From an uncultured Bacteroidales bacterium (GTDB taxonomy: Bacteria > Bacteroidota > Bacteroidia > Bacteroidales > Muribaculaceae): a stretch of DNA of 40,228 nucleotides. Location: positions 1-40,228 of the forward strand of contig CAJLWO010000020.1 of assembly GCA_905210435.1 (NCBI GenBank), read 5' to 3'. The number at the start of each line of letters is the position of its first letter. Position 1 is the first letter of the stretch. Position numbers and translations under genes: made by a program. Shown here one piece after another: positions 9,799-16,249 of this stretch. Under the pieces are notes generated by a model. The model did not search any database. It was not told the DNA's origin and saw nothing but the letters and a program-made list of their open reading frames with translations.

Positions 9799-10044
9799 TC
9801 ACTGTTTCACTTTCACATACATTACTTCCGGTTCGGAAGCAATCATAGTCGGATGAATCAGATATCGGATATCTACTTCTAATAAATTCGCTATCTCGCG
9901 CAAAGTTTCCAAACCCGGCTGAGCCGTGTTTGTACACCATTTAGACACGGTTGCAGGATCTTTGCCAAGCTGTTCAGCAAGCCATTTATTTGTTCGCTTC
10001 TTCTCAGCTAAAACTATTTTAATTCGATTCAGATCGTTTTCCAT
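9799..10044 (-). CDS. XRE-family helix-turn-helix regulator leading the BREX operon
   Basis: This is an 81-residue protein that is almost entirely one HTH domain: a basic N-terminal helix, then WLAEQLGKDPATVSKW as the helix-turn-helix, and a C-terminal dimer helix with DIRYLI. It resembles common Bacteroidales XRE repressors. The frame is open further upstream to an ATG at 10128, but a -7 promoter element sits between, and homologues begin at MENDL, so I choose 10044. It is 20 bases upstream of brxA, so it probably controls its own operon. Known BREX regulators of the BrxR type carry WYL domains; this one does not. Repression of the BREX operon is inferred from position. Confidence 0.82.
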   Translation of the reverse strand: MENDLNRIKIVLAEKKRTNKWLAEQLGKDPATVSKWCTNTAQPGLETLREIANLLEVDIRYLIHPTMIASEPEVMYVKVKQ

Positions 10045-10067
10045 GTGGGTCAAAAATGAATTTGACG

Positions 10068-10075
10068 CAAATTTA
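10068..10075 (-). promoter_or_regulatory. Bacteroidetes -7 promoter element for the XRE-BREX operon
   Basis: The minus strand reads TAAATTTG, an exact match to the Bacteroidetes consensus TAnnTTTG. It would start transcription near 10061, leaving a leader of about 17 bases before the ATG at 10044. A GTTTCC stretch lies about 17-20 bases further upstream as a weak -33 box. Confidence 0.55.
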
Positions 10076-10185
10076 GTGAATATTTTTGGAAACGCCATAA
10101 CTAATAGCACATTATTTTTTGCAGACATATTCGATGTTGCCTCAAATGAATGTTCAAAATAACGATATACAGGAAAACTTTCGAA

Positions 10186-10216
10186 GAAAAGAGTCGCCCT
10201 GCCGTGAGAGCGACCC
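10186..10216 (-). terminator. Probable terminator of ardA
   Basis: GTCGC (10193-10197) and GCGAC (10210-10214) pair as a short stem. On the minus strand the stem is followed by TCTTTTC. It lies 25 bases after the ardA stop and separates ardA from the BREX promoter. A degraded version of the same sequence follows the second ardA copy near 11,690. Confidence 0.5.
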
Positions 10217-10241
10217 TTTGAGGGAGGAGAGAGGAAAGGGG

Positions 10242-10898
10242 TCAGACCACGCGGAACACGTTGTTGTTTGCGCCCATCGAGTAGTCGTACATGAACAGGT
10301 CGCGTCCGAAGGCTTCGTAGTCGAAGTAGTTTGAGAGATTGCCCATGATCCTTTCAAGGTCGTAGCACTCCTCGACGATGTGGCGGGCGAAGTCTTCTTC
10401 GCTGTCCCAGTGACCGCAGTAGGCTTCCTCGAAGCTGTCGAGTTCGTCGTGGAACTCCATGTAGTCGTCCACGGCATCCTGGTCGTACTTGTCGCACAGC
10501 TCGCAGTATTCCTTGATGTGCTCGAAGTCGTCCTCGTCCATTCCGCTCTCGCTGTACCACTGACGGGGGAAGCCCTCGTAGTCCTGGAACATCAGCTCCG
10601 GGTCTTCCTCGTCGGCGTGTATGGCTTTGCAGAAGTTGATGAACTCGTCGTAGTCGTCGAAGCTGCTGACATCTACCCACAGGCCGCAGAGCGAGCCGTC
10701 ATTGTACTTGCCGTAAGTACCGCAGTAGACGGAGGGTTCGCCGTCGCAGTGGCTCTTGTGGTCGGCGATTGCTTCTTCGAGTTCGGGGACAGTGAAGTCC
10801 AGTTCGTGGAGTCGGCTGGCGACTCTTGGAGTGATGTTGAGTTCTCCGAATTGTAGTCTCATTGTAGTTGAAATTGAGGGGTTTAACATAAGGTTCAT
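10242..10898 (-). CDS. ardA: Antirestriction protein ArdA
   Basis: ArdA proteins are acidic DNA mimics that bind type I restriction-modification enzymes and block them. This sequence shows the family pattern: SVYCGTYGKYNDGSLCGLWVD, then a block with HADEEDPELMFQDYEGFP, then a long very acidic C-terminal half rich in Asp and Glu. From the ATG at 10898 it has 218 residues; a start at 10862 (MRLQFGEL) would also give a normal protein. It is on the same strand as the BREX operon but has its own terminator, so it is a separate transcript. ArdA is typical of plasmids and integrative elements, which supports a mobile origin for this island. Its mirror-image partner at 11,110-11,664 is broken. Confidence 0.85.
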   Translation of the reverse strand: MNLMLNPSISTTMRLQFGELNITPRVASRLHELDFTVPELEEAIADHKSHCDGEPSVYCGTYGKYNDGSLCGLWVDVSSFDDYDEFINFCKAIHADEEDPELMFQDYEGFPRQWYSESGMDEDDFEHIKEYCELCDKYDQDAVDDYMEFHDELDSFEEAYCGHWDSEEDFARHIVEECYDLERIMGNLSNYFDYEAFGRDLFMYDYSMGANNNVFRVV

Positions 10899-11109
10899 TG
10901 TTTTAAGTTTTACACTGCCACCAAAGTGCCTCCGGGCGGACCAATGAGGCAAGGTTTTGAACTTAAAAAGTTTAGCTGCAACGTAGCGAAGCGTCAAGAA
11001 CTTTTTCAGTCAAACAGGAACTGCCCGACCTTGACGTTCCGGACGGAGGTAATAACTTTGCGGCGTAAAACGGGACAATGGGCCTGACGTGGTAGCCCGG
11101 AATGGAAAC

Positions 11110-11664
11110 GGAGATGTAAGACGGAAAGCAGGAACGAGGCTCACGGAGAGCGGTTAACCGCCACGATAGGACTTCACCCGAACCGAAGATGCCAGACCAC
11201 AAGAGACCGGCGGCGGGCGCTCCGAGTATCTGTTGCAGTGCTTACTGCTATGGCAAGTACAACGGCGGTGTGCCTGATGGATAGCGCAGCCCGACGATTG
11301 CGACACCATAAACTGCAAGGCTACGCTGACGAGTGAAGAGCGGAGTGTGGAGGGCGGAGAGGATTGCCGACAGAGGCGAGAGCGGATTGAGGATAACTTC
11401 GCCCACGAAAAAATCAAGGAATACGCTGCGCGACAGGTACGGTCATAAACAAGATGCCGTACCGCTGAAAGAGTTTCACACGACCGATACTCGAAGGGCC
11501 ACTGCGTCCACCGGGACATTTACCGCCACAACAAGAAGGAGTGCCACGAATGGGTAATCTCCTCTTCGACCACGGAGCCGTCCTGTTCATAAGCTGCTCG
11601 ATGGAAAAGCGCTTATCGCTTTAGCGCTTTGTTACGCAAAGAAACAGTGTTCCGCGTAGTCTGA
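11110..11664 (+). pseudogene. Decayed second ardA copy, inverted relative to the intact gene
   Basis: No long frame survives, but the plus strand aligns along its length with the coding strand of ardA. Matching blocks include GCTATGGCAAGTACAACGGC near 11,248, AATCAAGGAATAC near 11,415, CAAGATGCCGT near 11,449, CCTGTTCAT near 11,582, CTCGATGG near 11,598 and the gene end GTGTTCCGCGTAGTCTGA (11,647-11,664). The last differs from the ardA end by one synonymous base. Several ungapped differences fall at third codon positions (GGC/GGT, GAA/GAG, GTG/GTA), which suggests a diverged homologue that later collected many small indels. The 5' limit is approximate. I found no other gene in 10,900-11,900. 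Confidence 0.7.
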
Positions 11665-11869
11665 CCACTCCCTCTCACTCCGTTTCTTGAAGGTGTCGCT
11701 CTGCGGCAGGGCGGCTCTTACCATATCATCATAATGAACTGTTCTCACGCTTCGCAGAGTGAATGCTAATTCATTGGGGCAATAAGGTAAAATATAAATG
11801 AGGTCCCGAATTACCTCGAAAGAAATTGAAATGAAATTTGCGGGGCGAATTTGCGCGGAATATTTCGAT

Positions 11870-11890
11870 TTTGCCCGTAATTTGCCCGTA
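11870..11890. repeat. Direct repeat TTTGCCCGTA x2 beside the tRNA-Leu gene
   Basis: TTTGCCCGTA occurs at 11870-11879 and again at 11881-11890, one base apart, just outside the tRNA terminator hairpin. Short direct repeats like this are found near integration sites of Bacteroidales tyrosine-recombinase elements, so it may be an arm-type binding site or a remnant att region. That reading is inference. Confidence 0.35.
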
Positions 11891-11899
11891 GAAAATAAG

Positions 11900-11944
11900 A
11901 AAAGCGACTTAACTATTGAATTTTCAATTAGTTAAGTCGCTTTT
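11900..11944 (-). terminator. Strong hairpin terminator after tRNA-Leu
   Basis: AAAAGCGACTTAACTA (11900-11915) pairs perfectly with TAGTTAAGTCGCTTTT at the right end. The loop itself can extend the pairing with one bulge. It lies directly 3' of the tRNA, and with A and T runs on both sides it could stop transcription in both directions. Confidence 0.75.
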
Positions 11945-11948
11945 GGGG

Positions 11949-12029
11949 TGCCCAGAACAGGACTCGAACCTGCACGCCTCGCAGCACTCGCACCTGAAAC
12001 GAGCGCGTCTACCATTCCGCCACCTGGGC
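11949..12029 (-). tRNA. tRNA-Leu (anticodon CAG)
   Basis: The minus strand folds as a class II tRNA of 81 bases. The acceptor stem GCCCAGG pairs with TCTGGGC, with discriminator A. The anticodon stem CTCGT/GCGAG holds the loop TTCAGGT with anticodon CAG. A long variable arm and a T arm with GGTTCGAGTCC follow. CCA is not encoded. tRNA-Leu 3' ends are known targets of Bacteroides mobilizable units such as NBU1, which fits the accessory island directly downstream. Confidence 0.93.
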
Positions 12030-12039
12030 TTTGCGATTG

Positions 12040-12070
12040 CAAAGGTAGTGATTATTTTTTTTGTGGCAAA
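12040..12070 (-). promoter_or_regulatory. Bacteroidetes promoter of tRNA-Leu (-33 TTTG, -7 TACCTTTG)
   Basis: On the minus strand TTTG (12067-12070) and TACCTTTG (12040-12047) are 19 bases apart, a textbook Bacteroidetes sigma-ABfr spacing. The mature tRNA begins 11 bases downstream of the -7 element. Confidence 0.75.
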
Positions 12071-12353
12071 TTTTTTTAGATGTTTTTTGTGGTAGATTAG
12101 AAAATTTGGTGGGAAATTTGCAATTCGTTATTGAATTTACAGAAAATTTTGTGGGATGTTGAGGTTGGATAGTTTTTTTACTCGGAAGGCAGGGGAAGCT
12201 TTGCCGTTGTCAATTAGATGGCTGGATTGTGGGGTTGTTCTGATAATGCAGATAATGTGAATAGATAGAAATATTGGTATGTTTGGATTGTTTGGTGGGT
12301 ATGGGATGTGGGGGAAAGTCAAATTTGATCGGAGAGGGGAGGGGGCGTCTGGG
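12071..12353. other. A/T- and G/T-rich spacer with no gene seen
   Basis: This stretch between the tRNA-Leu promoter and tadA is strand-biased (G and T on the plus strand) and low in complexity. The only open frame is a 61-codon run of simple composition that I do not accept as a gene. No clear hairpin with a T run is visible after tadA. Confidence 0.5.
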
Positions 12354-13055
12354 TTAGCGCTTGGAGCGAAAGAAGTCGCGCATTAGGTTGGCGCATTCCT
12401 CGGCGAGAATGCCTGTGGTTATGGTGGCTTTGGGATGGAAGGGGGAGGGGGATGAATTTTGAATTTTGGATTTTGAATTTTGAATGCCTCCTATTGAATT
12501 TTGAATGCCTCCTATTGAATTTTGAATGACTTCCGTTGAATCTTGAATGACTTTTGTTGAATTTTGGGTGTCCTCTATCGTATTTTGGGTGCCGACCATT
12601 GGATTTTGAACGTCGAGCATGGATTTCTGAATATTTTGGGTTGGGTTCGGCTGTTTGGATTTTTCGGTTGCTGACGGTTTGGCCGGTTTTGTGGTGGTGT
12701 TGCGGGCGGTGATGTAGGTCGAGTAGCCGCGCTTGGGGTCGTCGGCGCCGTATACTATGCGGCTGAGCTGGCTCCAGGCTATTGCTCCGGCGCACATCAG
12801 GCATGGTTCTACGGTGACGTAGATTGTTGCCCCTGTGAGATATTTGCCTCCGAGAGTCTGTGTTGCCGCGGTGATTGCGAGCATTTCGGCGTGTGCGGTG
12901 ACGTCGCCGAGGGTTTCGGTCATGTTGTGTCCCCGTCCTATTACGCGTCCGTCGGCCACGATTACCGCTCCGATGGGTATTTCGTCGTCCTGAAGTGCGG
13001 CACGGGCTTCTTCCAGGGCCATGCGCATGTAGCGGGCATCCGTTTCTTCCTGCAT
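12354..13055 (-). CDS. tadA: tRNA adenosine(34) deaminase TadA with an internal heptapeptide-repeat insertion
   Basis: TadA converts A34 to inosine in tRNA-Arg(ACG). The zinc deaminase signature is complete: HAE at residues 55-57 (catalytic Glu57) and PCLMC at 84-88. DPKRGYSTY (106-114) and the C-terminal helix with GILAEECANLMRDFF (215-229) are also normal. Between them, about residues 117-206, sits an extra segment of roughly 90 residues absent from ordinary TadA (about 150 residues). Much of it consists of heptads of the type xIQNSxx, encoded by 21-bp tandem repeats. The insertion lies before the last helix, at the surface, so the enzyme may still fold. The gene starts 5 bases after rnz and is probably co-transcribed with it. 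Function is firm; the insertion's effect is unknown. Confidence 0.92.
   Translation of the reverse strand: MQEETDARYMRMALEEARAALQDDEIPIGAVIVADGRVIGRGHNMTETLGDVTAHAEMLAITAATQTLGGKYLTGATIYVTVEPCLMCAGAIAWSQLSRIVYGADDPKRGYSTYITARNTTTKPAKPSATEKSKQPNPTQNIQKSMLDVQNPMVGTQNTIEDTQNSTKVIQDSTEVIQNSIGGIQNSIGGIQNSKSKIQNSSPSPFHPKATITTGILAEECANLMRDFFRSKR
12453..12640. repeat. 21-bp tandem repeats inside tadA
   Basis: Units of 21 bases start at 12481, 12502, 12523, 12544, 12565, 12586 and 12607. The first two are identical (TGAATGCCTCCTATTGAATTT) apart from unit boundaries, and later ones are increasingly diverged. A shorter 7-9 base GAATTTT repeat occupies 12453-12480. Because 21 is a multiple of three, gain or loss of units keeps the tadA frame. 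Confidence 0.9.
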
Positions 13056-13060
13056 GCTGT

Positions 13061-13975
13061 TTATGATATATCGATTGTGAGACCTTCATTGGCCGCTATT
13101 GTGTCGGGGAATATGCGGCAGGCGTCGGCAATATGACCGCTTTCGTCGGCGTAGCTCTTTGAGTAATGCCCGATTATAAGCTTCTTCGCGCCGGCCTCAA
13201 GTGCAATTTTGGCAGCTTCACCGGCCGTGGAGTGACCGCGCTGACATGCTTTCTCTGCATCGCCGTCGGTATATGTGGCTTCGTGGTATACGACGTCGAC
13301 ACCTTTGACAGCTTCCGCAACAAGCGGATTGTACACCGTGTCGGAGCAATAGGCGTAGCTGTACGCCGGCTCGGCTGGCGTCGTCAGCCGTTCGTTAGCA
13401 ACGACAGTGCCGTCGGGCAACACGAAATCGGCGCCTTCCTTTATGGAATGCATCATAGCCACGGGCACCTTGTAGAAGTCGACCATCTCGCGATTTATAT
13501 GGCGCAACTTTGGCTTCTCACGGAATATATATCCCACGCACGGCACCCGGTGGTAGAGCGGGAATGTCTCCACCGTGAGCGACCTGTCCTCGTATATTAC
13601 GGCATGCTCCGGCTTTATTATGTTGAAACGCAGGTCGTATGAACGTTCGCGACAGAAAAAGTTGATGATACGCTCGAACAGTTCGGCCCCTTCGGCAAAT
13701 GTGTGCACCGTCACCGTCCCCTCGATGTCATGCAGCGCCATGGTGGAGAGAAGTCCGGGCAGGCCGAGGCAATGGTCGCCGTGCAGATGCGAGATGAAGA
13801 TATTGTTGAGGCGCGAGTATTTGAGCCGCATGCGCCGCATGGCAAGCTGGGCGCCTTCGCCGCAGTCGACCATCATCAGACGGTCGCGGTGGTCGACCAC
13901 CTGGCATGACGGCATGTGTCGCAGCGATGGCGTCGCCGAACCGCAGCCGAGTATGTTAACTTTAAAATCAGCCAT
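13061..13975 (-). CDS. rnz: Ribonuclease Z
   Basis: RNase Z cuts the 3' trailer from tRNA precursors, which matters here because the nearby tRNA-Leu does not encode CCA. The protein is a metallo-beta-lactamase fold of the usual length (304 residues). The metal-binding motif SHLHGDH is at residues 62-68, DCGEG at 37-41, and a C-terminal HYSKSY supplies a further ligand. It is the first gene of a pair with tadA, which also acts on tRNA. A TATCTTTG -7 element lies about 80 bases upstream of the start. Confidence 0.95.
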   Translation of the reverse strand: MADFKVNILGCGSATPSLRHMPSCQVVDHRDRLMMVDCGEGAQLAMRRMRLKYSRLNNIFISHLHGDHCLGLPGLLSTMALHDIEGTVTVHTFAEGAELFERIINFFCRERSYDLRFNIIKPEHAVIYEDRSLTVETFPLYHRVPCVGYIFREKPKLRHINREMVDFYKVPVAMMHSIKEGADFVLPDGTVVANERLTTPAEPAYSYAYCSDTVYNPLVAEAVKGVDVVYHEATYTDGDAEKACQRGHSTAGEAAKIALEAGAKKLIIGHYSKSYADESGHIADACRIFPDTIAANEGLTIDIS

Positions 13976-14056
13976 TTGATGGAATATTCATGGGTTGAAG
14001 CCGGCCATGCTGCTGCCGGCCGAGGTGTATGGTTGCCTTTGTGGCGGATATACATG

Positions 14057-14064
14057 CAAAGATA
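14057..14064 (-). promoter_or_regulatory. -7 element TATCTTTG upstream of rnz-tadA
   Basis: This exactly matches TAnnTTTG on the minus strand and would give a leader of about 75 bases. No clear TTTG is seen at -33. Confidence 0.45.
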
Positions 14065-14096
14065 ATATATTTATGCGTATATAAGCCGGTGTACCA

Positions 14097-14134
14097 TAAA
14101 AAATCGGCATGATGCTTTCGCAGCGTCATGCCGA
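14097..14134 (-). terminator. Rho-independent terminator of the small membrane protein gene
   Basis: TCGGCATGA (14104-14112) pairs with TCATGCCGA (14126-14134). On the minus strand the stem is followed by a run of six T. It lies 22 bases after the stop at 14156. Confidence 0.75.
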
Positions 14135-14155
14135 CTATGGGATTTTTCAGTCGAC

Positions 14156-14482
14156 TTATATCCAGGGCGCGGCACTGTAGGTGTTGACCGTTTCGATGCT
14201 GTTTACCTCGATTATTGTCAGTACGACAGCCGCAATCGCGGCAACAGCGCCGATGCCGGCGGCATAGAGTGCTATGCGGCGGCGAGTCTGCCTGTAGGCC
14301 ATTATGCCGAGGATAACCCCGGCCAGCGCATGCGCTGTTCCGATGATGGGATACCAGCAGAAAAGCAACCCTGCCGCGGCAAATGCCAATGCCACGTATG
14401 CCGGCTTGTTTGAAACGCCGGCATTGTTCAGCCTGTCAGTGGCGGCATTGCCTGATGTGGATGGTGTGGTGTCGACAGTCAT
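14156..14482 (-). CDS. Small two-helix membrane protein (DUF4190-like)
   Basis: This is a 108-residue protein. After a polar N-terminus of about 25 residues there are two or three hydrophobic spans: about residues 27-48 with a helix break at YPIIGTAH, about 51-61, and about 70-90. A short basic loop RQTRRR lies between. The pattern resembles DUF4190-type proteins of unknown function. It stands alone with its own terminator. I do not recognise a function, and assignment to DUF4190 is tentative. Confidence 0.6.
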   Translation of the reverse strand: MTVDTTPSTSGNAATDRLNNAGVSNKPAYVALAFAAAGLLFCWYPIIGTAHALAGVILGIMAYRQTRRRIALYAAGIGAVAAIAAVVLTIIEVNSIETVNTYSAAPWI

Positions 14483-14619
14483 AATTATTGTTTTATTGTC
14501 TGATATTAAAACGCGGATGGCGCACGATTGTTACAATTTATTTCTTAAAAAAATAAATTATATGTGAAATAAAAAATATTACCTGCGCCGTCGATGCTTA
14601 TACGACAATTTGATACCGC

Positions 14620-15852
14620 TTATTTGGTCGGTGTGATGAATGAATCCTTGAAACCGATGAAGTATAGGATGCCGTCGAGACCGATAGTCGAGATTGACTG
14701 CTCGGCGGTGGCTTTCACCTTGGGCTTGGCGTGGAATGCTATGCCGAGGCCGGCGGTGGCGAGCATGGGCAGGTCGTTCGCACCGTCACCTACCGCGATA
14801 GTCTGCGCGATGTTGACATTCTCTACCTGGGCTATGAGCCGCAGAAGCTCGGCCTTGCGTTTGCCGTCGACTATGTCGCCGAGATAGCGTCCGGTAAGCT
14901 TGCCGTCGACTATCTCCAGCTCGTTGGCATATACGTAGTCAAATCCGAATTTCTGTTTGAGATAATTGCCGAAGTATGTGAACCCGCCCGAAAGTATCGC
15001 AGTCTTGAACCCCGCGCGTTTGAGCACCTCCATCATGCGTCCCACGCCTTCCGTTACGGGCAGGTTTTCGGCAATTTCGCGCATCACGCTCTCGTCCAGT
15101 CCCTTGAGGAGTGCGACACGTTCACGGAAACTTTCGCAAAAATCAATCTCGCCACGCATGGCGCGCTCGGTGATTTCGCGCACCTTGTCGCCTACGCCGG
15201 CGCGGTCGGCGAGTTCGTCGATAACCTCCGTCTCAATCAGCGTGGAGTCCATATCGAAGCAAATCAGACGGCGGCAACGGCGGTAGAGCGTATCCTCCTG
15301 CAGCGATATGTCGAAATCCTCGTCCGATGAAATCTGCATGAAGCGGTTCTGCATGTCGCGGTAGTTGCACGGTGTGCCGCGCACCGAAAATTCCACGCAC
15401 GCCTTTGAACGAGGCTCGTCACTGTCGTTTAGCGGCATACGTCCCGTCAGACGCTGTATACCGTCGATGTTGAGACCCTGCGCGGCTATCTCGTCGGTGA
15501 CGAGCGCTATATGCCGTGCGGTAAGCTTGCGGCCGAGTATCGTGATAATCCATCGGTTCTTGCCCTGCAGGCTGACCCATTTCTCGTACTCGTCGATGGC
15601 AATGGGATTGAACCGTATGTTGACATTAAGCTCGTAGGCCTTGAAAAGCAGGTCTTTGAGTATGTCGCCCGACACGTCGGAAGTGGTCTTGAACAGGATG
15701 CCGAGCGAGAGAGTGTGATGGATGTCGGCCTGGCCGATGTCGAGTATCTGAGCGTTATAGCGGGCAAGAATACTTGACAGCGAAGCTGTTACGCCCGGAC
15801 GGTCAGTACCTGATATATTGACAAGGATAAGCTCGATATTTGAAGAATCCAT
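14620..15852 (-). CDS. serB: Phosphoserine phosphatase SerB with tandem ACT domains
   Basis: SerB carries out the last step of serine synthesis, removing phosphate from L-phosphoserine. The C-terminal HAD domain has all motifs: DMDST (200-204) with nucleophile Asp200, SGG (288-290), a conserved lysine near 331-333, and GDGAND (355-360). The first 185 residues form two ACT domains, the first beginning with VNISGTDRPGV. These usually bind amino acids and suggest feedback control. At 410 residues this long form is common in Bacteroidetes. The start is set by the short leader after a TAAATTTG promoter element. It is probably a single-gene transcript. Confidence 0.95.
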   Translation of the reverse strand: MDSSNIELILVNISGTDRPGVTASLSSILARYNAQILDIGQADIHHTLSLGILFKTTSDVSGDILKDLLFKAYELNVNIRFNPIAIDEYEKWVSLQGKNRWIITILGRKLTARHIALVTDEIAAQGLNIDGIQRLTGRMPLNDSDEPRSKACVEFSVRGTPCNYRDMQNRFMQISSDEDFDISLQEDTLYRRCRRLICFDMDSTLIETEVIDELADRAGVGDKVREITERAMRGEIDFCESFRERVALLKGLDESVMREIAENLPVTEGVGRMMEVLKRAGFKTAILSGGFTYFGNYLKQKFGFDYVYANELEIVDGKLTGRYLGDIVDGKRKAELLRLIAQVENVNIAQTIAVGDGANDLPMLATAGLGIAFHAKPKVKATAEQSISTIGLDGILYFIGFKDSFITPTK

Positions 15853-15883
15853 AGTTGCGGGTATATCTCGTTATTATAATGCG

Positions 15884-15891
15884 CAAATTTA
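15884..15891 (-). promoter_or_regulatory. -7 element TAAATTTG upstream of serB
   Basis: This exactly matches the Bacteroidetes TAnnTTTG element, with a predicted start near 15877 and a leader of about 25 bases. Confidence 0.5.
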
Positions 15892-15943
15892 ACATTTTTA
15901 TTCCGGTTGACCAACACCCGTACATGAAATAGCCAGGGCTGAC

Positions 15944-16123
15944 TCATCTTAGAGCTTGTCTAAAATTCATATTACTTTGCTTTTGACGGTCTTTCCAATG
16001 TCTTTTTGCTCGCTCTTCAGTCACGTAGCTACGGCTATGCTCGTTCTTTGCAAGCAAAGCGACTTCGTCGATGACATCGCAAGTAAAAATCCATCTGACA
16101 ATTCCTCTCAAAATCTGCATCAT
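15944..16123 (-). CDS. Hypothetical 59-residue frame spanning the TIR element
   Basis: A frame runs from ATG at 16123 through almost the whole inverted-repeat element to a TGA at 15944 just outside it. The predicted peptide is charged, with a hydrophobic stretch near residues 8-15 and a basic, polar C-terminus (TEERAKRHWKDRQ). It may be a remnant of a transposase-type gene or chance. I recognise no family. Confidence 0.25.
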   Translation of the reverse strand: MMQILRGIVRWIFTCDVIDEVALLAKNEHSRSYVTEERAKRHWKDRQKQSNMNFRQALR

Positions 16124-16145
16124 ATAAATTTAGACAAGCTCTTAA
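15949..16145. mobile_element. Short terminal-inverted-repeat (MITE-like) element
   Basis: AGAGCTTGTCTAAA (15951-15964) is repeated in inverted form as TTTAGACAAGCTCT (16129-16142), flanked by TTA and TAA. The element is about 195 bases long, too short for a transposase. It lies between serB and the tonB-like genes, and its right end supplies the stop codon of a short gene. Copies elsewhere in the genome would confirm it. Confidence 0.55.
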
Positions 16146-16243
16146 ATATCCTCACTTTCGGAGGTACTTTCAGCCTCACGAATACGATGCAACTGACGGC
16201 GTATATCTTTCAGTATCTTACAGGTTTGTTTTCCTCGTTCCAT
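16142..16243 (-). CDS. 33-residue paralogue of the N-terminus of the TonB-like protein
   Basis: The peptide begins MERGKQTCKILKDIRRQ, nearly identical to MARGKQTCKILKEIRRQ of the neighbouring upstream gene, then diverges into an acidic tail (STSESEDI). It starts 6 bases after that gene's stop, so it can be translated from the same message. Its stop codon lies in the right end of the TIR element. It is either a small real protein carrying only the conserved head or a longer gene cut by insertion. The four-cysteine cluster of the larger protein is absent. Confidence 0.5.
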   Translation of the reverse strand: MERGKQTCKILKDIRRQLHRIREAESTSESEDI

Positions 16244-16249
16244 AGCCAA

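Larger units (their letters stand above)
10183..11720. repeat. Imperfect inverted duplication of about 0.75 kb per arm (ardA and its decayed copy)
   Basis: The left arm (about 10,183-10,974) and right arm (about 11,004-11,720) are mirror images. Homology covers the gene, the upstream region (CGGAGG, ACTTTG, GTAAAAC, ACAATG blocks in the same order) and the downstream terminator. AAAAAGTT at 10,967 and AACTTTTT at 11,004 flank a centre of about 30 bases. Identity is modest and broken by many small gaps in the right arm. Confidence 0.7.

Noticed and set aside
10045..10128. Longer XRE protein starting at 10128
   Set aside because: The extra 28 residues do not resemble the family and would place the promoter element inside the gene.
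11333..11557. A 74-codon plus-strand frame
   Set aside because: It lies within the decayed ardA copy in a different frame and has no family match.
12453..12640. CRISPR array
   Set aside because: The 21-bp units are tandem, without unique spacers, and keep the tadA reading frame.
12319..13089. A 256-codon open frame overlapping tadA on the same strand
   Set aside because: It is rich in Arg, His and Ser with no family pattern, while the overlapping frame is an intact deaminase; the length is a side effect of base composition.
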